A stretch of 64,000 nucleotides of DNA from Priapulus caudatus (taxonomy: Eukaryota; Priapulida; Priapulimorpha; Priapulimorphida; Priapulidae). The stretch's first letter is position 1. Every line of letters begins with the position of its first letter. This document shows positions 23,864 through 36,700 of this stretch, in pieces. Both the position numbers and the translations under genes were made by a program. The DNA lies in the NCBI RefSeq assembly GCF_000485595.1, contig NW_014577550.1, positions 163,795 to 227,794 on the forward strand, given 5' to 3'. The notes beneath the pieces are model-generated. The model was not told the origin of the DNA. It was given only the letters and a program-made list of their open reading frames with translations, and did no database searches.

Positions 23864-24228
23864 CTAGACAGAGGGCACTCACGGAGAGTGCATACCTCCG
23901 CGAGCGTGTAACATGTATGTGTATAACAGCTGGCTCGCTGCTGGCTGCTGCTGACTCGACGCCCTAAGGCGAGCTGCTGCTGACTGGATGCCCTAAGGCG
24001 AGCTGCTGCTGACTGGACGCCCTAAGGCGAGCTGCTGCTGAATCGATCGCGCGAACACTACACACACACACGCGAACACACACACACACACGCGCGAACA
24101 CACACACACACACACGACCGATCGCATTACCTCCCCTGCAACTCTGTTGCGCGGAGGCAATGACGTGATACTTATATTCTAACCAGTGACAGTGCTCATC
24201 TGGCTGTCTGTGCCAGTGCTAAAGCAAG
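23864..24228 (+). repeat. Dispersed repeat R1 with AGC/GAC minisatellite and CA microsatellite
   Basis: Plus-strand copy of the element at 7120-7410. Its core is a 27-bp unit (GGCGAGCTGCTGCTGACTGG and similar) repeated three to four times, then (CACACACG)n at 24055-24114. The last 118 bp (24115-24228) recur almost unchanged at 36188-36302, at the junction between the two large duplicated units. Confidence 0.8.
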
Positions 24229-24326
24229 ACAAGTGCCGCGAAGCGACAGCGCTCATCTAACGTCTACTGCGGTGACTCTGTGGTGGAGTGGTGGGATTCT
24301 AGTAAACCCTGTTAGTCCCAAATGTG
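24229..24326 (+). repeat. 98-bp repeat at a duplication breakpoint
   Basis: Plus copy of the 98-bp repeat at 19557-19654. Its left end coincides with the point where homology to the segment at 36188-36302 stops, so it marks one edge of sequence present upstream of unit A and missing before unit B. Confidence 0.75.
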
Positions 24327-25490
24327 TTCACATACACGCCGAAACAGTGGAATGCACAAGGATGGTATCAGGAACCTTCTCAAAGGAATGTTCGTTGGAA
24401 TCGTTATGAAAGTTGCCACGAGATGGCGCGTACGTTTAAGTGTCTTCAGATTCAAGATGGAAGCTCTCATTGTACGTAGTAGCAACAACTATTTTGCCAA
24501 GCAGATATAGGCTAAGCACTCATCCATGTTTACGCTACGCAAGCCTACAGGGCTGCAAAATGTGCAATTAGAGAGCCTCTCCACCTGCTAACCAATTAAC
24601 GCAGGCCAAAAACTGCACCCAAACACATGCACTGCATGCAGCACTTGGCAGCTGCCAACGTTTACATGGTAACATACTGACAGTACAGCAATGCCCATAG
24701 AAAGTTAACGATTTACAGGAACATACACCTTCTTTACAAATTTAGCTTTATTGAATTTCACCTGTGACATTGTAGCCTGCATGCATCCAGCGCATGGATA
24801 GATTCTACTAGCAAACCCGGCAGTCAAATTTCTTTCTAACAGACAGCTCCAACAAATCCAAGTTTAACCCTCCGCTTGAGCGGTCAAAAGGTTATCTGAA
24901 CTTACTTTTTCGCCATGCAGCCAAAAACGTAGATTTCATGGTTCCTTTCAATAATGCCCATAAAAATGCTAGGTCAGGTCACCGCTGCAACAACAAAAAG
25001 GTTTTTCTCAATCGCCCCGTCAGAACCATGCTCCTCAGAAAAATGTCTAAAATCTGCCGTGCCCAATGACCTTTGACCTGTGCACTCCAATTTCGCACAG
25101 TGATGGCTTTTCCTACCATGATGGCTAACACCAACTAGCACAAGCCTAGTGCGGCCATTTCAGATTTGGCCGCAATTCTGATTCCTCCCTATACCTTAAG
25201 TTAAGGAGTGGAATGTTCCTCCTTTACACCTTTGACCTTTGCACCTTTTGAACCCCAGCTCGACATCCCAACTCGTTTTGACAATCCCCCCCAATGCTGC
25301 CGAATATCGTGACCGTTACAACGTCAAGCGCGTTATGATTTGTGCCCAACTGCTTGACGGACGGCGAGCGGACGCGGCGGACGGCACGCACGGACGGAGC
25401 GGACGGACGAGGAACGACACGGACGACGATGACGACGATTCAAGCGATGTCTACAAGCTGCATCCTGACTATGTCATGCAGATGAGCTAA
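24327..25490. other. Unassigned sequence; distant relative of part of the large duplication
   Basis: No gene recognised. The part from about 24900 to 25490 resembles 27360-27820 at low identity: AATGTCTAAA...CTG, the TTTGACCTG strings, and the closing CTACAAGCTGCATCCTGACT with ATGAGCTAA. It is therefore probably an older copy of the same dispersed repeat. Confidence 0.5.
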
Positions 25491-26504
25491 GAAGGGATGT
25501 TAGAAGTCACAAGTAAGCGTGTATTTCTGAATTTCAGGCTTCAGGCCGGCTATCAGCCCTCTATGTGCGTGCCAGAGCAACTGCTTCTCACATGAATAGA
25601 GCGAACAGCGGAGGAAGGAGACGAGGGAGAAAGTGGTAGATAGCGAGAGAGAGAGAGCAGAGATAGAAAGGAAGAGGGCGGAGATTAGCAATAGTGCAAA
25701 CGGAGCCGAGAGGGAGTGAGAGGCGACGGTTGGTCAGGAAAGTAAGAGAGAGAATAGAGAGAGAATGCAGAGGCCTTATAAGAGTACTCCTATTAGATAT
25801 TCTACATACTTCCTACCTTGTCAGTCCAGCGATTGTTCGTCGTCTTACTGTATTCGTTCTTTGACTGGACAAATCATTAACTCCTCCCCCAATCCAGCCA
25901 ATTGCCATTACTGCATTACATACGTACTTGTTTGCATTATCTTGTTATGTATTAGTGATGCGCCAGTGTAATGATGTAGTGAGAAATGATTTTTACTGTG
26001 CTGAAGTAAAGTGTCGTAATAACAACCGCCTTGTCCAAACGCCCAGCTGGCGTACGAACTTGTATACATTTAACGCTTCTTCAAGTACTAGAAGCTGAAC
26101 GTATACGCTGAACCCTACACATCCACACCGCGATATAGGTTCAGTTAGCAAAAGAATTATATTTTTTTTGTCAACAGTAAACAAATTGGTGCTTCACATT
26201 CTACTTGAGGTCGTCAAAAGTCACCAGACAGGTACTCATTGACACAGTGGAAAAATCCATTCATGTTCTTTTAATAACATTGCGAAGTTTTCAGTGTTTT
26301 TCACCACTTTCATGACACCTTACGTTATTGCTTTGGTAACAGCAATTGTCTAGTAACAATAAAATGTCTTAGAACCTTCGTATTCACCGAAAACTGCAGT
26401 TCTCGAACTATGTTTTTATAAACATTCGTTTTCTGTCATGTTGAACTAACGAGGAAGTGATGGATTAGCTTGCATGGCGCCACCCGCTTATCTGCCATTT
26501 TAAG

Positions 26505-27087
26505 GCGCGGCCCGGCGGCCGGGCGCACTGGGGGCCGCGCGTCACACGGAGCGTTTTTGGCCGGAGCCAATTAGGCCCGTGCCAGAGTTGGCTCGAGCAG
26601 AGCGTTGCACCGGACATTTTTGCCGGCCTAATTAGGCCCGAGCCAGATTTGGCCCCCTATCGAAAACGTCGGGACCAGAGGCCCGAGCCAATTTAGCACA
26701 GCTTTCGGCGGCGGTTAGAGAGGTAGAATTGTGCGCGTAGATGCCGCGAGGTGTCAAACGTGATCTTCGACGAAAAATAAAGTCCAAAACAGCTATGAAA
26801 ATTCGGAAAATTTGATCAGGGATGGCACGTTTTCAGATTATAATTAACTCGGAACGTAAGTAAACACTCTAAATAGTAACAACGCCACTCATCGCACATA
26901 GCTGCCAACAGTATCATGTGAGATATTTGTGCAGATAAAATTTATCTTGAATTTGAATGTTGGGACAGACAGGTATTTCACTTGCGTAGGTCCGTTGAAA
27001 CGCTCTGACTCAATTAGGCCCGAGCCAAATTTGCTCCGATCAATCTAGCATTTGGCTCGGAGCCAAAACGATGCCGCTGGAACGCGG
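26505..27087. mobile_element. GGCCCGAGCC-rich fold-back element, degraded copy in unit A
   Basis: Degraded counterpart of 37287-37889. It retains AATTAGGCCCGAGCC and CATTTGGCTCGG motifs, but its ends are disrupted by indels. Confidence 0.55.
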
Positions 27088-28254
27088 ACTATAACACAGT
27101 ACAGGGCTTGCACTTGTTTTTCAATCGATCACTGACACAGAATCAAAGTTTACCAATTCTGCCATTAGCATTATCGGCATTACGATAAATTTTTGCGTTA
27201 CGAGTGGTCAAATCCATTTTTCTTGCTATAACTCCATAAAAATCTTAGTGATTTTTATGTTTGGTGTAATCAGGTGATATCTTCGCTGGTCCAGATGAGA
27301 TATAATTCAGCTTTATTTAGTTTTTCTGGAGCAAAAATCTCGCAATAACCGTTTTAATAGACCCATAAAAAGTTCTCATCTGTCCTGCAGCCATGTCCTG
27401 AGAGAATGTCTAAACTCTGTCGTTTGATCCTATTGTGCTGTGACCGCGACCCTCAAATTGTTGCAAGAGGTTATTTAGTTTTCTCACCGATGACGCTATA
27501 TACCCAATATCAAGAGCATAGGTAAAGCTGGGAGTGTTGATACTTTGACTGCCAGAATTCTGCATCTTCCTTCTATTTAGCTTCTATGCTCTCAAGTCAT
27601 GAAGGGACTATTCCCCCTTCTTTTCCCCCTTCTAAACATTTGACCCTTGAACCCTGATTCATCATCCACTTGCGTTTCGGAATCCTTCCTATGACATGTC
27701 CAAAGATCAACATCGTATGTTCAAACCGTTTAGATTTGTACCGGTATTTGTTATCGGGCAGACAACACTCATGCCATCTCTACAAGCTGATGTCTGACTT
27801 TGTCAGATGAGCCTAAAAATAATAACCAATTCCATTTGAATTATTGCACACCCTCATTACAGAAAAATCGTAAAGGACCCTAGAAAGGAATTGCAGGGTA
27901 CGGCAATGTCCCTACAGTCAATTTATGATCGCAGCTGATCGAGCGTTCTTTCAATTTTTATTAATTTATACATAGTATGAACCCTAATGTAATAACAAAA
28001 TGGTACTCAATAATAATTTTAATATATATAATATAGTCACAGTGCTGAGTATGAGTGACCGATCTTTAGACTATAGTATTAAATTGATTTATAAATAATA
28101 ACACTGCACAGCGTGCAGGTTGGTAACGCTCATAGGGTCATGTCCACCTTTTATTATTTTAATTATGTAAATGAATATTAATATATTTTAATTATAATTT
28201 TAATAAATATTAACTTGAATAAAAATAAATAAGAATTTTTATATTATTTAAGTT

Positions 28255-28410
28255 ACTGCGGAACGTACCCTCGGTAACTATTTTGATATGCGGTTAGGGT
28301 TAGGAGTTAAGGTTAAGGGAGTAGGCGTAGCGGGCTCCTAGACTCGTTAGTGGAGTAGGCGAGGTACGGTCCGCATATTAGATAGTACCAGGGTACGTTC
28401 CGGCAGTACC
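28255..28410 (+). repeat. Dispersed repeat with GGTTAGGG core
   Basis: Plus-strand relative of 10020-10200. It carries GCGGTTAGGGTTAGG, a GTAGGCGTAG string, CTCCTAGACTCGTTAGTG and GTAGGCGAGGTACGGTCC. Confidence 0.7.
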
Positions 28411-28487
28411 CTGGGGGACATAGACCCTCTCCGCGTTGGTAACTTGTCACCGGTTGCGGCGGGTTGGTGTATCTGCTTACTCCAGCT

Positions 28488-28590
28488 ATGCTTTCAATAA
28501 ATTCTAGTTTCTAACAAATCAGAAATCTTTACTTCTACTTCTACTTTAGAAGTAAAGATTTGTTAGAAAACTAGAATTTATTGAAAGCAT
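28488..28590. repeat. 103-bp palindrome in unit A
   Basis: ATGCTTTCAATAAATTCTAG at the left is the reverse complement of the right end, with TCTAACAAATC and AAATCTTTACTTCTA continuing the stem. The equivalent in unit B is at about 39148-39241. Confidence 0.8.
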
Positions 28591-29178
28591 AGGACATATT
28601 TAGCTCATCTGACAGATATTAGAATTTCAAGAAACTGTATAGTACTGTATAGTGCAGTATTGTAATTTGTATTTATAATATAACCAGTAAAATGGCAGTA
28701 GTTGAACACCAATCAATGACCAAGTCAAGTGTGACGAGTCACACTCACAGTCTGTGATAGAGACGTAGTAGGGCACTTGAACGCGCGTGCACTACCTCAA
28801 ACCCATTGTGCAGATGAGCTGTAAATAACACGAACTTTCATATAATAATCCTTCCTGTATGCCATCGTTTACACTTTCCTCATCAGATTCACTCCCACTA
28901 CTAGATCCACCCATAATTTGCAACAAGGAGGTGCCATGTTGTTTTTGCGACACTATCGCTGAGAAAATACTCCTTCTCCTATTTATGTGTTTTATCCTAT
29001 TTAATTTTTAATATTTATTTAATAATTTATCTATAAATGTTTTTTTCGATTTACGTTAAAGTTAGTCGGTACGGATTAAATAGTATAATTATATTTATCA
29101 ACTGATGCGGCCAAATGGAATGGGCAGCTGTGAGTTGATGGGCGAGACATGGTTGAATTCCGCCGGCACTGATACAAG

Positions 29179-29290
29179 ATGTCTGGTAAAGTAAGGCATA
29201 GAGTTTGGTGCAAATCCAACAAAGCAGTACTCTCTCTGTAAAGAACGAATTCTGAAAGACTGTCACAACATATACATTGATCAGCAAATG
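29179..29290 (+). pseudogene. Broken copy of GTPase exon 1 (unit A)
   Basis: Homologous to 18596-18710 and followed by the same GTAAGT donor. One base gained and four lost put its middle out of frame, reaching a TAA after 20 codons, although the net change of three leaves the final phase unchanged. It lies 3.6 kb upstream of the intact P-loop exon, which is the expected position for the real exon 1. The breaks may be sequencing errors rather than biology. Confidence 0.75.
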
Positions 29291-32200
29291 GTAAGTCTGT
29301 CAACTCTGTTAAACCCGTGTTGTCTTAGATTTCTAGGTCGAGTAAAAACAATAACAACCGTTGCATTTTGTCATGAACGTGTCACTGTCGCAGATGGGGT
29401 CGTTGTCGTATCAGGTACTTACTAGTACTACTAGATACTACTACAGTACAGTACAGATATGTACCCGAGTAGTTTTAGGTTGTTTAGTATTTATGTTATA
29501 TATTTTTATATGAGGTATATTTAGAGTTAGGGTTAGTGTTAGGGTTAGGGTACACTTCTGTAGTACAACTTGTCTGGTTTGTGTATACGATATATGTACC
29601 TCGGGTACATATCTGTATACTGTAGTACCTGACGCGACAACGACCCCTTGAGCGTCACTGTCGCTGATACTGATAGGGGTCTATATCGGAGGGTACCTGG
29701 GTACGGTTTGATATATCGGGAAAGTACCTCGGGGGTACTATACAGTATACGCTGCGTACCCTGCATTGTCCACCGTACCCTGACTTTCAGCCAACTGATC
29801 ATGAATATATATAGTATACACAACATATAAAACCCTAACAAAATAAACATATGGTTTTGCATAAAAATGATAATTTTTAGTGAATGACAAGTTGACAACA
29901 TTTAACGCTCTCCCTATGATTAGCCTGACAGGCTGTGCGACGGATTGTCTATACAGCCTGACACCCTTCCATACAAAAAAACCATCACTCTGCAGATCTA
30001 GATGAATAACTCTGTATATCTCAAAATAAAACTATTCTATTACCGTGCCTTTGACTTGCCTTGTTTAAAATATGAACGTTAACTCACAGTTGTCTGCCTT
30101 CTAAACTAGAATGTATCTCTTAATTCACGTTATAATCTGGCTAATTCTCACAGCATATCAAATTTCAAATCAGCTTTACCGCCAGGTTAGGCAAGGCAGC
30201 GAAACCGAAACGGAAGAAGACTCGCTAGAAAATACTACAGAAATGTACGATGGCTCTCACGGCAATTACACACCAAAGCAAGTGAAACGATGTTCACAAA
30301 GTCTGGGCCATTTGTAAAACCTTGATGACATGTTCTCGGATGTTGGGGGTGTTACATTAGGACCCGCAGATTGTTTAATTTTGCTTGGTTCGATGTCCAT
30401 TTGCGATTTAGTCACAGTCGGAATGATAGCAAACATGCGGCGAATTCATAAATGTTGTTGTGCATTCGTCTCAAAAAGTTGCTGTAACCCGTAAGATTCC
30501 AGCGCATGTAGTGCAGCGCACTGATGGTTACAGGAAGGTGGACGTTTACGATTCATTTGTATATCACATGTGTGGTGTTCTTTGGCGATACTTGGAATAT
30601 AAGGCAACTACCGTGTTTAGCTGGCAGCCAAGGTTTGAAACGTATTGTAACCCTAGCAATACCGTTTCTTGGAGCTGCCCTATGATAGGCCTACTGGTGG
30701 GTGAGGTATTACCGCCGCAAGATATTGTGAGTTGCTAGAACACGGGCGTCGAAGGAGGATCACGTGATGTGGCTTGCATTGTGTTAGGATTAGGGTTAGG
30801 ATTAGGGTAGGAAATAAGCCACGTCTAGCACGGAAGGTATGACTGTGGAATCTCTCTGTGGAAGATTTGGACTTTGAGCGTACGAAGTGACTAGTGCTGC
30901 CACGTAACGGCACCCTCCTTCGACGCCCGTGTTCTAGCAACACCAAGATATTGCCGCCCGTCACGTCCATATTGATTTTTTAAATATTTATGTCAATATC
31001 AAACCATTTTAAGCTGAGCTATTGCCATGGGTCGTCGTCCGTCGTACGTCTGTCCTTCCGTCAACATTTGGCTACGGTCAACGATAACTCAGGAACCGTT
31101 TGACCCACATCTTTGAAATTGGGTATAGTTGTTACTGCTATGCTCCCATATAGACGTCCTATTTGCGAGCACGCCAGTCGAGTACTTTTGAGCCACAGCA
31201 ATTTTTTGGCAAAAATGGGAATTGCCATTAGTCAGTTCAGCTTCAACGGATTTTGCTCATTTTTGGTATTGTGAATGAATAATGGCTAGGGTTTTGATAT
31301 TTAAAAAAAAATGTGCAAATTAGGTAGGTTTTGGCAATTATATAGCTATTATATAGACACGCAGATAACAAACAGTCTGTGGTGTCACACTCGTCTGGTT
31401 CGTTTTACAGATTTCATTGACAATATCTTTAATGCAAAATTGGTATTTCCTCTCACTCTGCCGATAAAACGTCTATATTAGAGTAAAGTTTTACAAAACA
31501 TGTCGGAACGCAGCATAACCTATTTATCGAACGCCATCGCTAAGAAACATCAAAGCGGGTATAGCGCCATCTACCGTCACAATTGTGATTTATTTTTGGT
31601 TTATAAATTATTAATGCGAATACAGATGGCAACCGTGCTAGCACCGCCTAAAAAACTCATACGAAGTAAACACTTCCATCATATGCAACCAATTAACCTT
31701 TGACAAAAGTTGTGTTATGGGCAGTGGAAACACCATTGTCACGTGGTAATATAGCCAGCTATGGAATAAGCGTATCCTCTCGAATGTTACACGTTACACA
31801 TCGGGAGCTCCGCTTTTAGGCAGTGCCTAAATCTGAATATTATAAAAACGTTAAATGGCGATCATTTAGGTGTAACGCCATCGCTCGCCCACATCTCAGA
31901 CTTTCACATCTCAAACATTTATTTTCACATAAAAAATTACACATATAATTATCAAGAGTATATAATGGGAGTTCTCCCATATATACTTTTCGTTTCTATA
32001 ATGTACGTCGATGGTTGCTCAATTAAAACTGACTTCTTCTCACTCATTCATTTGTGTCCTTTTTTGTGGTGAGCTACAGTGTCATTGACACTTTCATTAA
32101 ACTAGAATAGGAGTTGTTTATTGAGGTAGATAATTAATTTTATGCAATTATATTTTAATAGAAATTATTTTAAAATGTATAAAATTAATCAAATTATTTG

Positions 32201-32857
32201 AAGTTGGAGAAATTGTGTTTACTAACGTTCTGCCCTGGTGAGGAATAAAAAATTTCAACAATTAGAACACAGAAAGTTAATAATTGTTATTTATATACCA
32301 ACAATTCTACTGTTATTACGGACATTTCTGGTGTGTTATGCAGTGTGTATCTTTCTGTGCAGTGGGTTGCATTTAACTGTTTCAGTAGAAAAGTGGTTTA
32401 CATAGGCTCTAGCAGTTGTAATATAGACTGTGAATTGTCAGCTGTGACATAATCATGACAAAGCCGCTGCTGCTGCTGCAGCTATACCCTAGTTGCATAA
32501 TTGCCTAATATGGTTCACTCCAAGTCAATTTGGGGTTGTTATGCAATGACACCCCATAGGATGTAATCTGCTAATATATATAGTATTGTCTCTGTGTACC
32601 TAAGCAGAACAGGACATGCCTAATCCGTTTTATAGCAAGATGCAAAAATACTTGCTACCCATTGTCCCTAAATTTTAGAACCCCTAGTAATTTACATCAG
32701 AAGTGATGTATTCTTTAGCTATCCATGTAGATGTGTAAGTAGTAAGTACATGAAGTGACATCCTATTATTGACAGCAAGGCTGCTTATATAATAGTGCCC
32801 GTGTCACTGTTAGTGTTATGGTTATCCTTATATAATCATGTATGCTTCCTCCTCTAG

Positions 32858-33746
32858 GGCTGGTGCCAATTGCAGAGAAGTTGGGTCTATCACTGATGGC
32901 ACCCAGGAAGAAGATTAACATCTTGTTGCTAGGCAACCACTCTGCTGGGAAGAGCACTTTCATAAACTGGTGAGATATAATTATTGCCGGCCTGCTTTAT
33001 ATTCGAGTCTGTAGAAGACCTGCTGTTACCTCGCTCAGATTATAGACACGCAAATCCTACCTCAGTATAACCTGCTTAAATGAGGCCACTCCTGGAAGAT
33101 TTTTTATTGGTCGTCATCTTAACGAGTTGTTGAGATCGGGTCGATGGAAAAAATGAAATTTAACCGTTTTCCTCGATTGGTTATAAATGCCTTCCCTCTG
33201 GACGTTTTTAAGTTTGAGCCAAGATTTGTGGCACCAAAGTTATGTTTAGCCACCATTTGTGAATTCGAAATGAAATGACATTGCAAATTAATGGAACCAG
33301 GCTCAACCAGCAGTAGTCCCATGTGTGCCTGATGTATTTGAGGAGCAAAACACATCTAAAGATTGCCTACCCATATTATATGCCTGCGGATCCACACTTG
33401 CAATACAGTGTTGAGGTACCTCAAACAAAAGCCTAAGCCTATCCCTAACCCTGACCCTAACCTTAACCTTAGTTCTAAACCTAACCCAAGCTCAATCAGG
33501 ATAATGAATCATATCAAAAGTAGTTCGACTATCATTATGATTAATTGCCTACTGTTTGATTGACCTACTAGTTATTGACTGTCAATTGATTGGTTTGACC
33601 AGCATTCTCCAGGGCTCTAGCAAATTGCTTTACATCATTACTAGCTAGGGGCATGTGGGATCACTGTCCGCATGGGTCTCTGACATTGTTAATTTCCATC
33701 TCAAATCTACACACTATAGACGTTTAGAAATTTTCCAGGCCTGGAT

Positions 33747-33782
<36 letters not shown>

Positions 33783-36700
33783 TAGCTTCGTTATCAACTG
33801 CAAGGCTAAATATGGCCAGATAGTACCCTGTCTTCATGTGTCGTGATCTTGGTGATATCGTATCAGTTCAACTTTACATTACCCGTGGCTTAATTTGCTC
33901 TTTACTGCTTCTAGAACAATCCTTCCAGCCACGTAGGGTGCACTGCAAGTTCGTGTATTTGCGTTGTGCTTTTCTTCGCGTTTGTCTTTCGATTTCATCC
34001 TGCGCTCGGTCGTACATCGGTTATGATCTCACACTGCTCCGCGTCTCATAATTGCCCCCGCCCCCAGCACAGCTTTAGCTACTGCCCACCAGAGCTGCGT
34101 AGATGCAGGGAGGGAGTTATTGTGTGGATGAGCTATAGCTGACACCGTGCTCGGGTCAACCGCCGAGAGGCGGATGGGGAGTTGCTGGCGCGCACCAACA
34201 CAAGACTCTGCGCTTGTGAATTCGTTCAGCGATTACGTCACCCGAGCTTCGCCTCTGCATGAGTTAATCGGTGCTAGCTGGACTTATGTGTCAGCGCTGC
34301 CTGGCAACCCTGCGCGGTTGTTTGCTTAGGTGCAACAAGTGCAGCTGCGTGCTGTTGATGATGATGTTGATGATGATGATGATGATGAGTTGGTACTGCT
34401 CTGTCTCCCCCGCACACCATGCATGCAACATCACCGCACAAGCCGCTGCTCGTAGCCTGCTAGAGTTACACACACTGCTGACGGACAAATGGTTGCAGAG
34501 TTGCAGATGGCTGTCCCCTGTGTGGGGGGTACCGGTGGCAAGGGCCTGGTTAGGGCGCGTACTCCCACCTATCTACCGGCCACAGTGTGCGCATGGGTGC
34601 GGAGGCGTTTGGGATGGATGCTTTGCGTGCTGGCGTATGCAGTGATGTTAGTTACTTACATATATAATCAACATCAAGTAGTATATGAGAGACTTAATTA
34701 AACAGCATTGAAATTAAGAAGCCTGTGTGTGTGAGAAATGTGATGAATATGATTTTTTTGATTTATAATGATTATGAAAGTGTACAGTGATAAACATGAT
34801 GGAATGACAAATATATATAGTAGACAAAAATACATTACTAATAATATTTAAAATCATCAATTTTTTTTACTAGTTTAATGCAGCCAGTCGTGCTCAAAGG
34901 TTAGCAGCCCTGGGACTAGGGGTCAGGTTGTTATTTCCTGTTAATGCACTGGAAATATTTGGATTTTGCAAATCTGTAAGCGTAGGCGCATTGATAGGAG
35001 CAGTATGAAGCTCTCAGTGTGAACGCGCTTTTTGCTTCATGGCACAGACTTAATTGTAAGCATTGCCACAACCACCTGTTACGAGCTGGTGCTAATTCAT
35101 TCATATTCAGATCGACAGGCTTCAATCACTATGTGATGCTAACATTATCACTGTGTTGTTTATGTGATAGATCATACTGGGTGCAAGCTGTGCGTACGGC
35201 TAACTACTGTACTGTAGACTGGTGTCATCATGGCTACCATAAATACTATTGTGGATTTGTTCGTGTAGAGTTATAGTCGTATAGCAGTACCCTAAATGTA
35301 CAGGAAGGTATCATTGTTTGGTACTCTGAAATGAGCTTATGTTTGCTTATGTTGTTAAATCAGCTCTTGGTATCAGTAGTAGATGGAGATTGGAGATAGA
35401 ATGGAGATTTCTCTATTCATGTGCTACTGCTGTCGTCCGTTACAAATCAAATGCTGACTGATGCTGAATGAAGATGCTGAATGATGACTGAAGATGCTGT
35501 CTGATTACATATGGGCGCTACAGCTGTGCATGCTTGTAGCTTTGCATTTATTACCAGGAGTGAATAATAGAGATCTCTATTATTCACTTCTGATATTACC
35601 GACTAAATGCTTGTGAAATGTTGTTGAGTTTTGAGACTTTGTTGACTTCTAACATTGGCCTCGTTCAACATTACGGTAGGTCTCATTGTTTATTTATGTA
35701 TTAAATATGACTACAAATCTAATTTAATCTTATTTGAAGCCATTCAGCTAGTAATTATGCAGTACTTAATGCCAACAGATATTCGAACTGCCTTGACCAG
35801 TTGTACGGCAAGGACATGATAATAATATACGACTGGCCAAAGTTTACATTTGAAGTAGTGAAACACTTTATTGTAGCTCGTATACCATTATATCATGAGT
35901 CAACAAATTTGTTTTATGATGATGATGAAATAGATACTGGCTCTCGTTATTAAATACACCGAGGGCCATAATCTACCGCAGCGCGTTATTTCTGATGCTA
36001 TCTATCATATATACGCATGTGGTCCGCGTGTTGTAGTGAATTGACCGTGGCATGCGAAGTGCTCTGTTGTTGGAGTCCACCGGGAGCCATGCAGCAGCTA
36101 CTGGGTGTAATCGGCGCGTAGTACTAGTAGCTTGTTGCTACTGCGGTACGGACGGCGTAAGCTGTGTGCTGCTGCTGCTGCTGCTGAACGACCGATCGCA
36201 TTACCTCCCCTGCAACTCTGTTGCGCGGAGGCAATGACGTGATACTTATATTCTAACCAGTGACAGTGCTCATCTGGCTGTCTGTGCCAGTGCTAAAGCA
36301 AGAAGAAGGGGATGTTGGAAAGTCACAAGTTAAGCGTGTATTTCTGTAATTTCAGGTTTCAGGCTCTCAGCCCTACTAGTGCTGCAGAGCAACTGTTCTC
36401 ACATGATAGAGGAACAGGATGGAAGGAGAGAGGGAGAAAGTGGGTAGATAGCGAGAGAGAGAGAGAGAGATAGAAAGGAAGAGGGGGAGATAGCAATAGT
36501 GAAAGGGAGCGAGAGGGAGTGAGAGAGGAGGGTGGTAGGAAAGGAAAGAGAGAGATAGAGAGAGAATGGGCAGAGGGCTTATTAAGAGTACTCCTATAGA
36601 TATCCTACATACTCCTACCTTTGTCAGTCAGTGATTGTCTCGTCTTACTGTATTCGTTCTTTGACTGGACAAATCATAACCTCCTCCCCCAATCAGCAAT

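Larger units (their letters stand above)
25491..36186 (+). repeat. Large tandem duplication, unit A (about 10.7 kb)
   Basis: Aligns along its whole length with 36304-46594. Anchors shared in order include a GA-rich block (25610/36420), the GGCCCGAGCC element (26505/37287), a 103-bp palindrome (28488/39148), GTPase exon 1 (29179/39809), telomere-like units (29521/40129), GTPase exon 2 (32858/43292), the dispersed CCCTAACCCTGACCC block (33437/43876), an AT microsatellite and a CTG-repeat end (36160/46568). Differences are mostly one-base gains and losses. Besides GTPase exons 1 and 2 I recognise no gene; the short open frames are not conserved between units. Confidence 0.9.

Noticed and set aside
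30111-30317. 68-codon frame with a hydrophobic start, resembling a secreted peptide
   Set aside because: The matching region in the other duplicated unit is interrupted, no splice partners were found, and no family is recognised.
34271-34645. 124-codon frame containing a Met run, with a counterpart near 44762
   Set aside because: The frame changes between units and crosses an ATG/GTT triplet repeat. I looked for a transposase or gag motif and found none.
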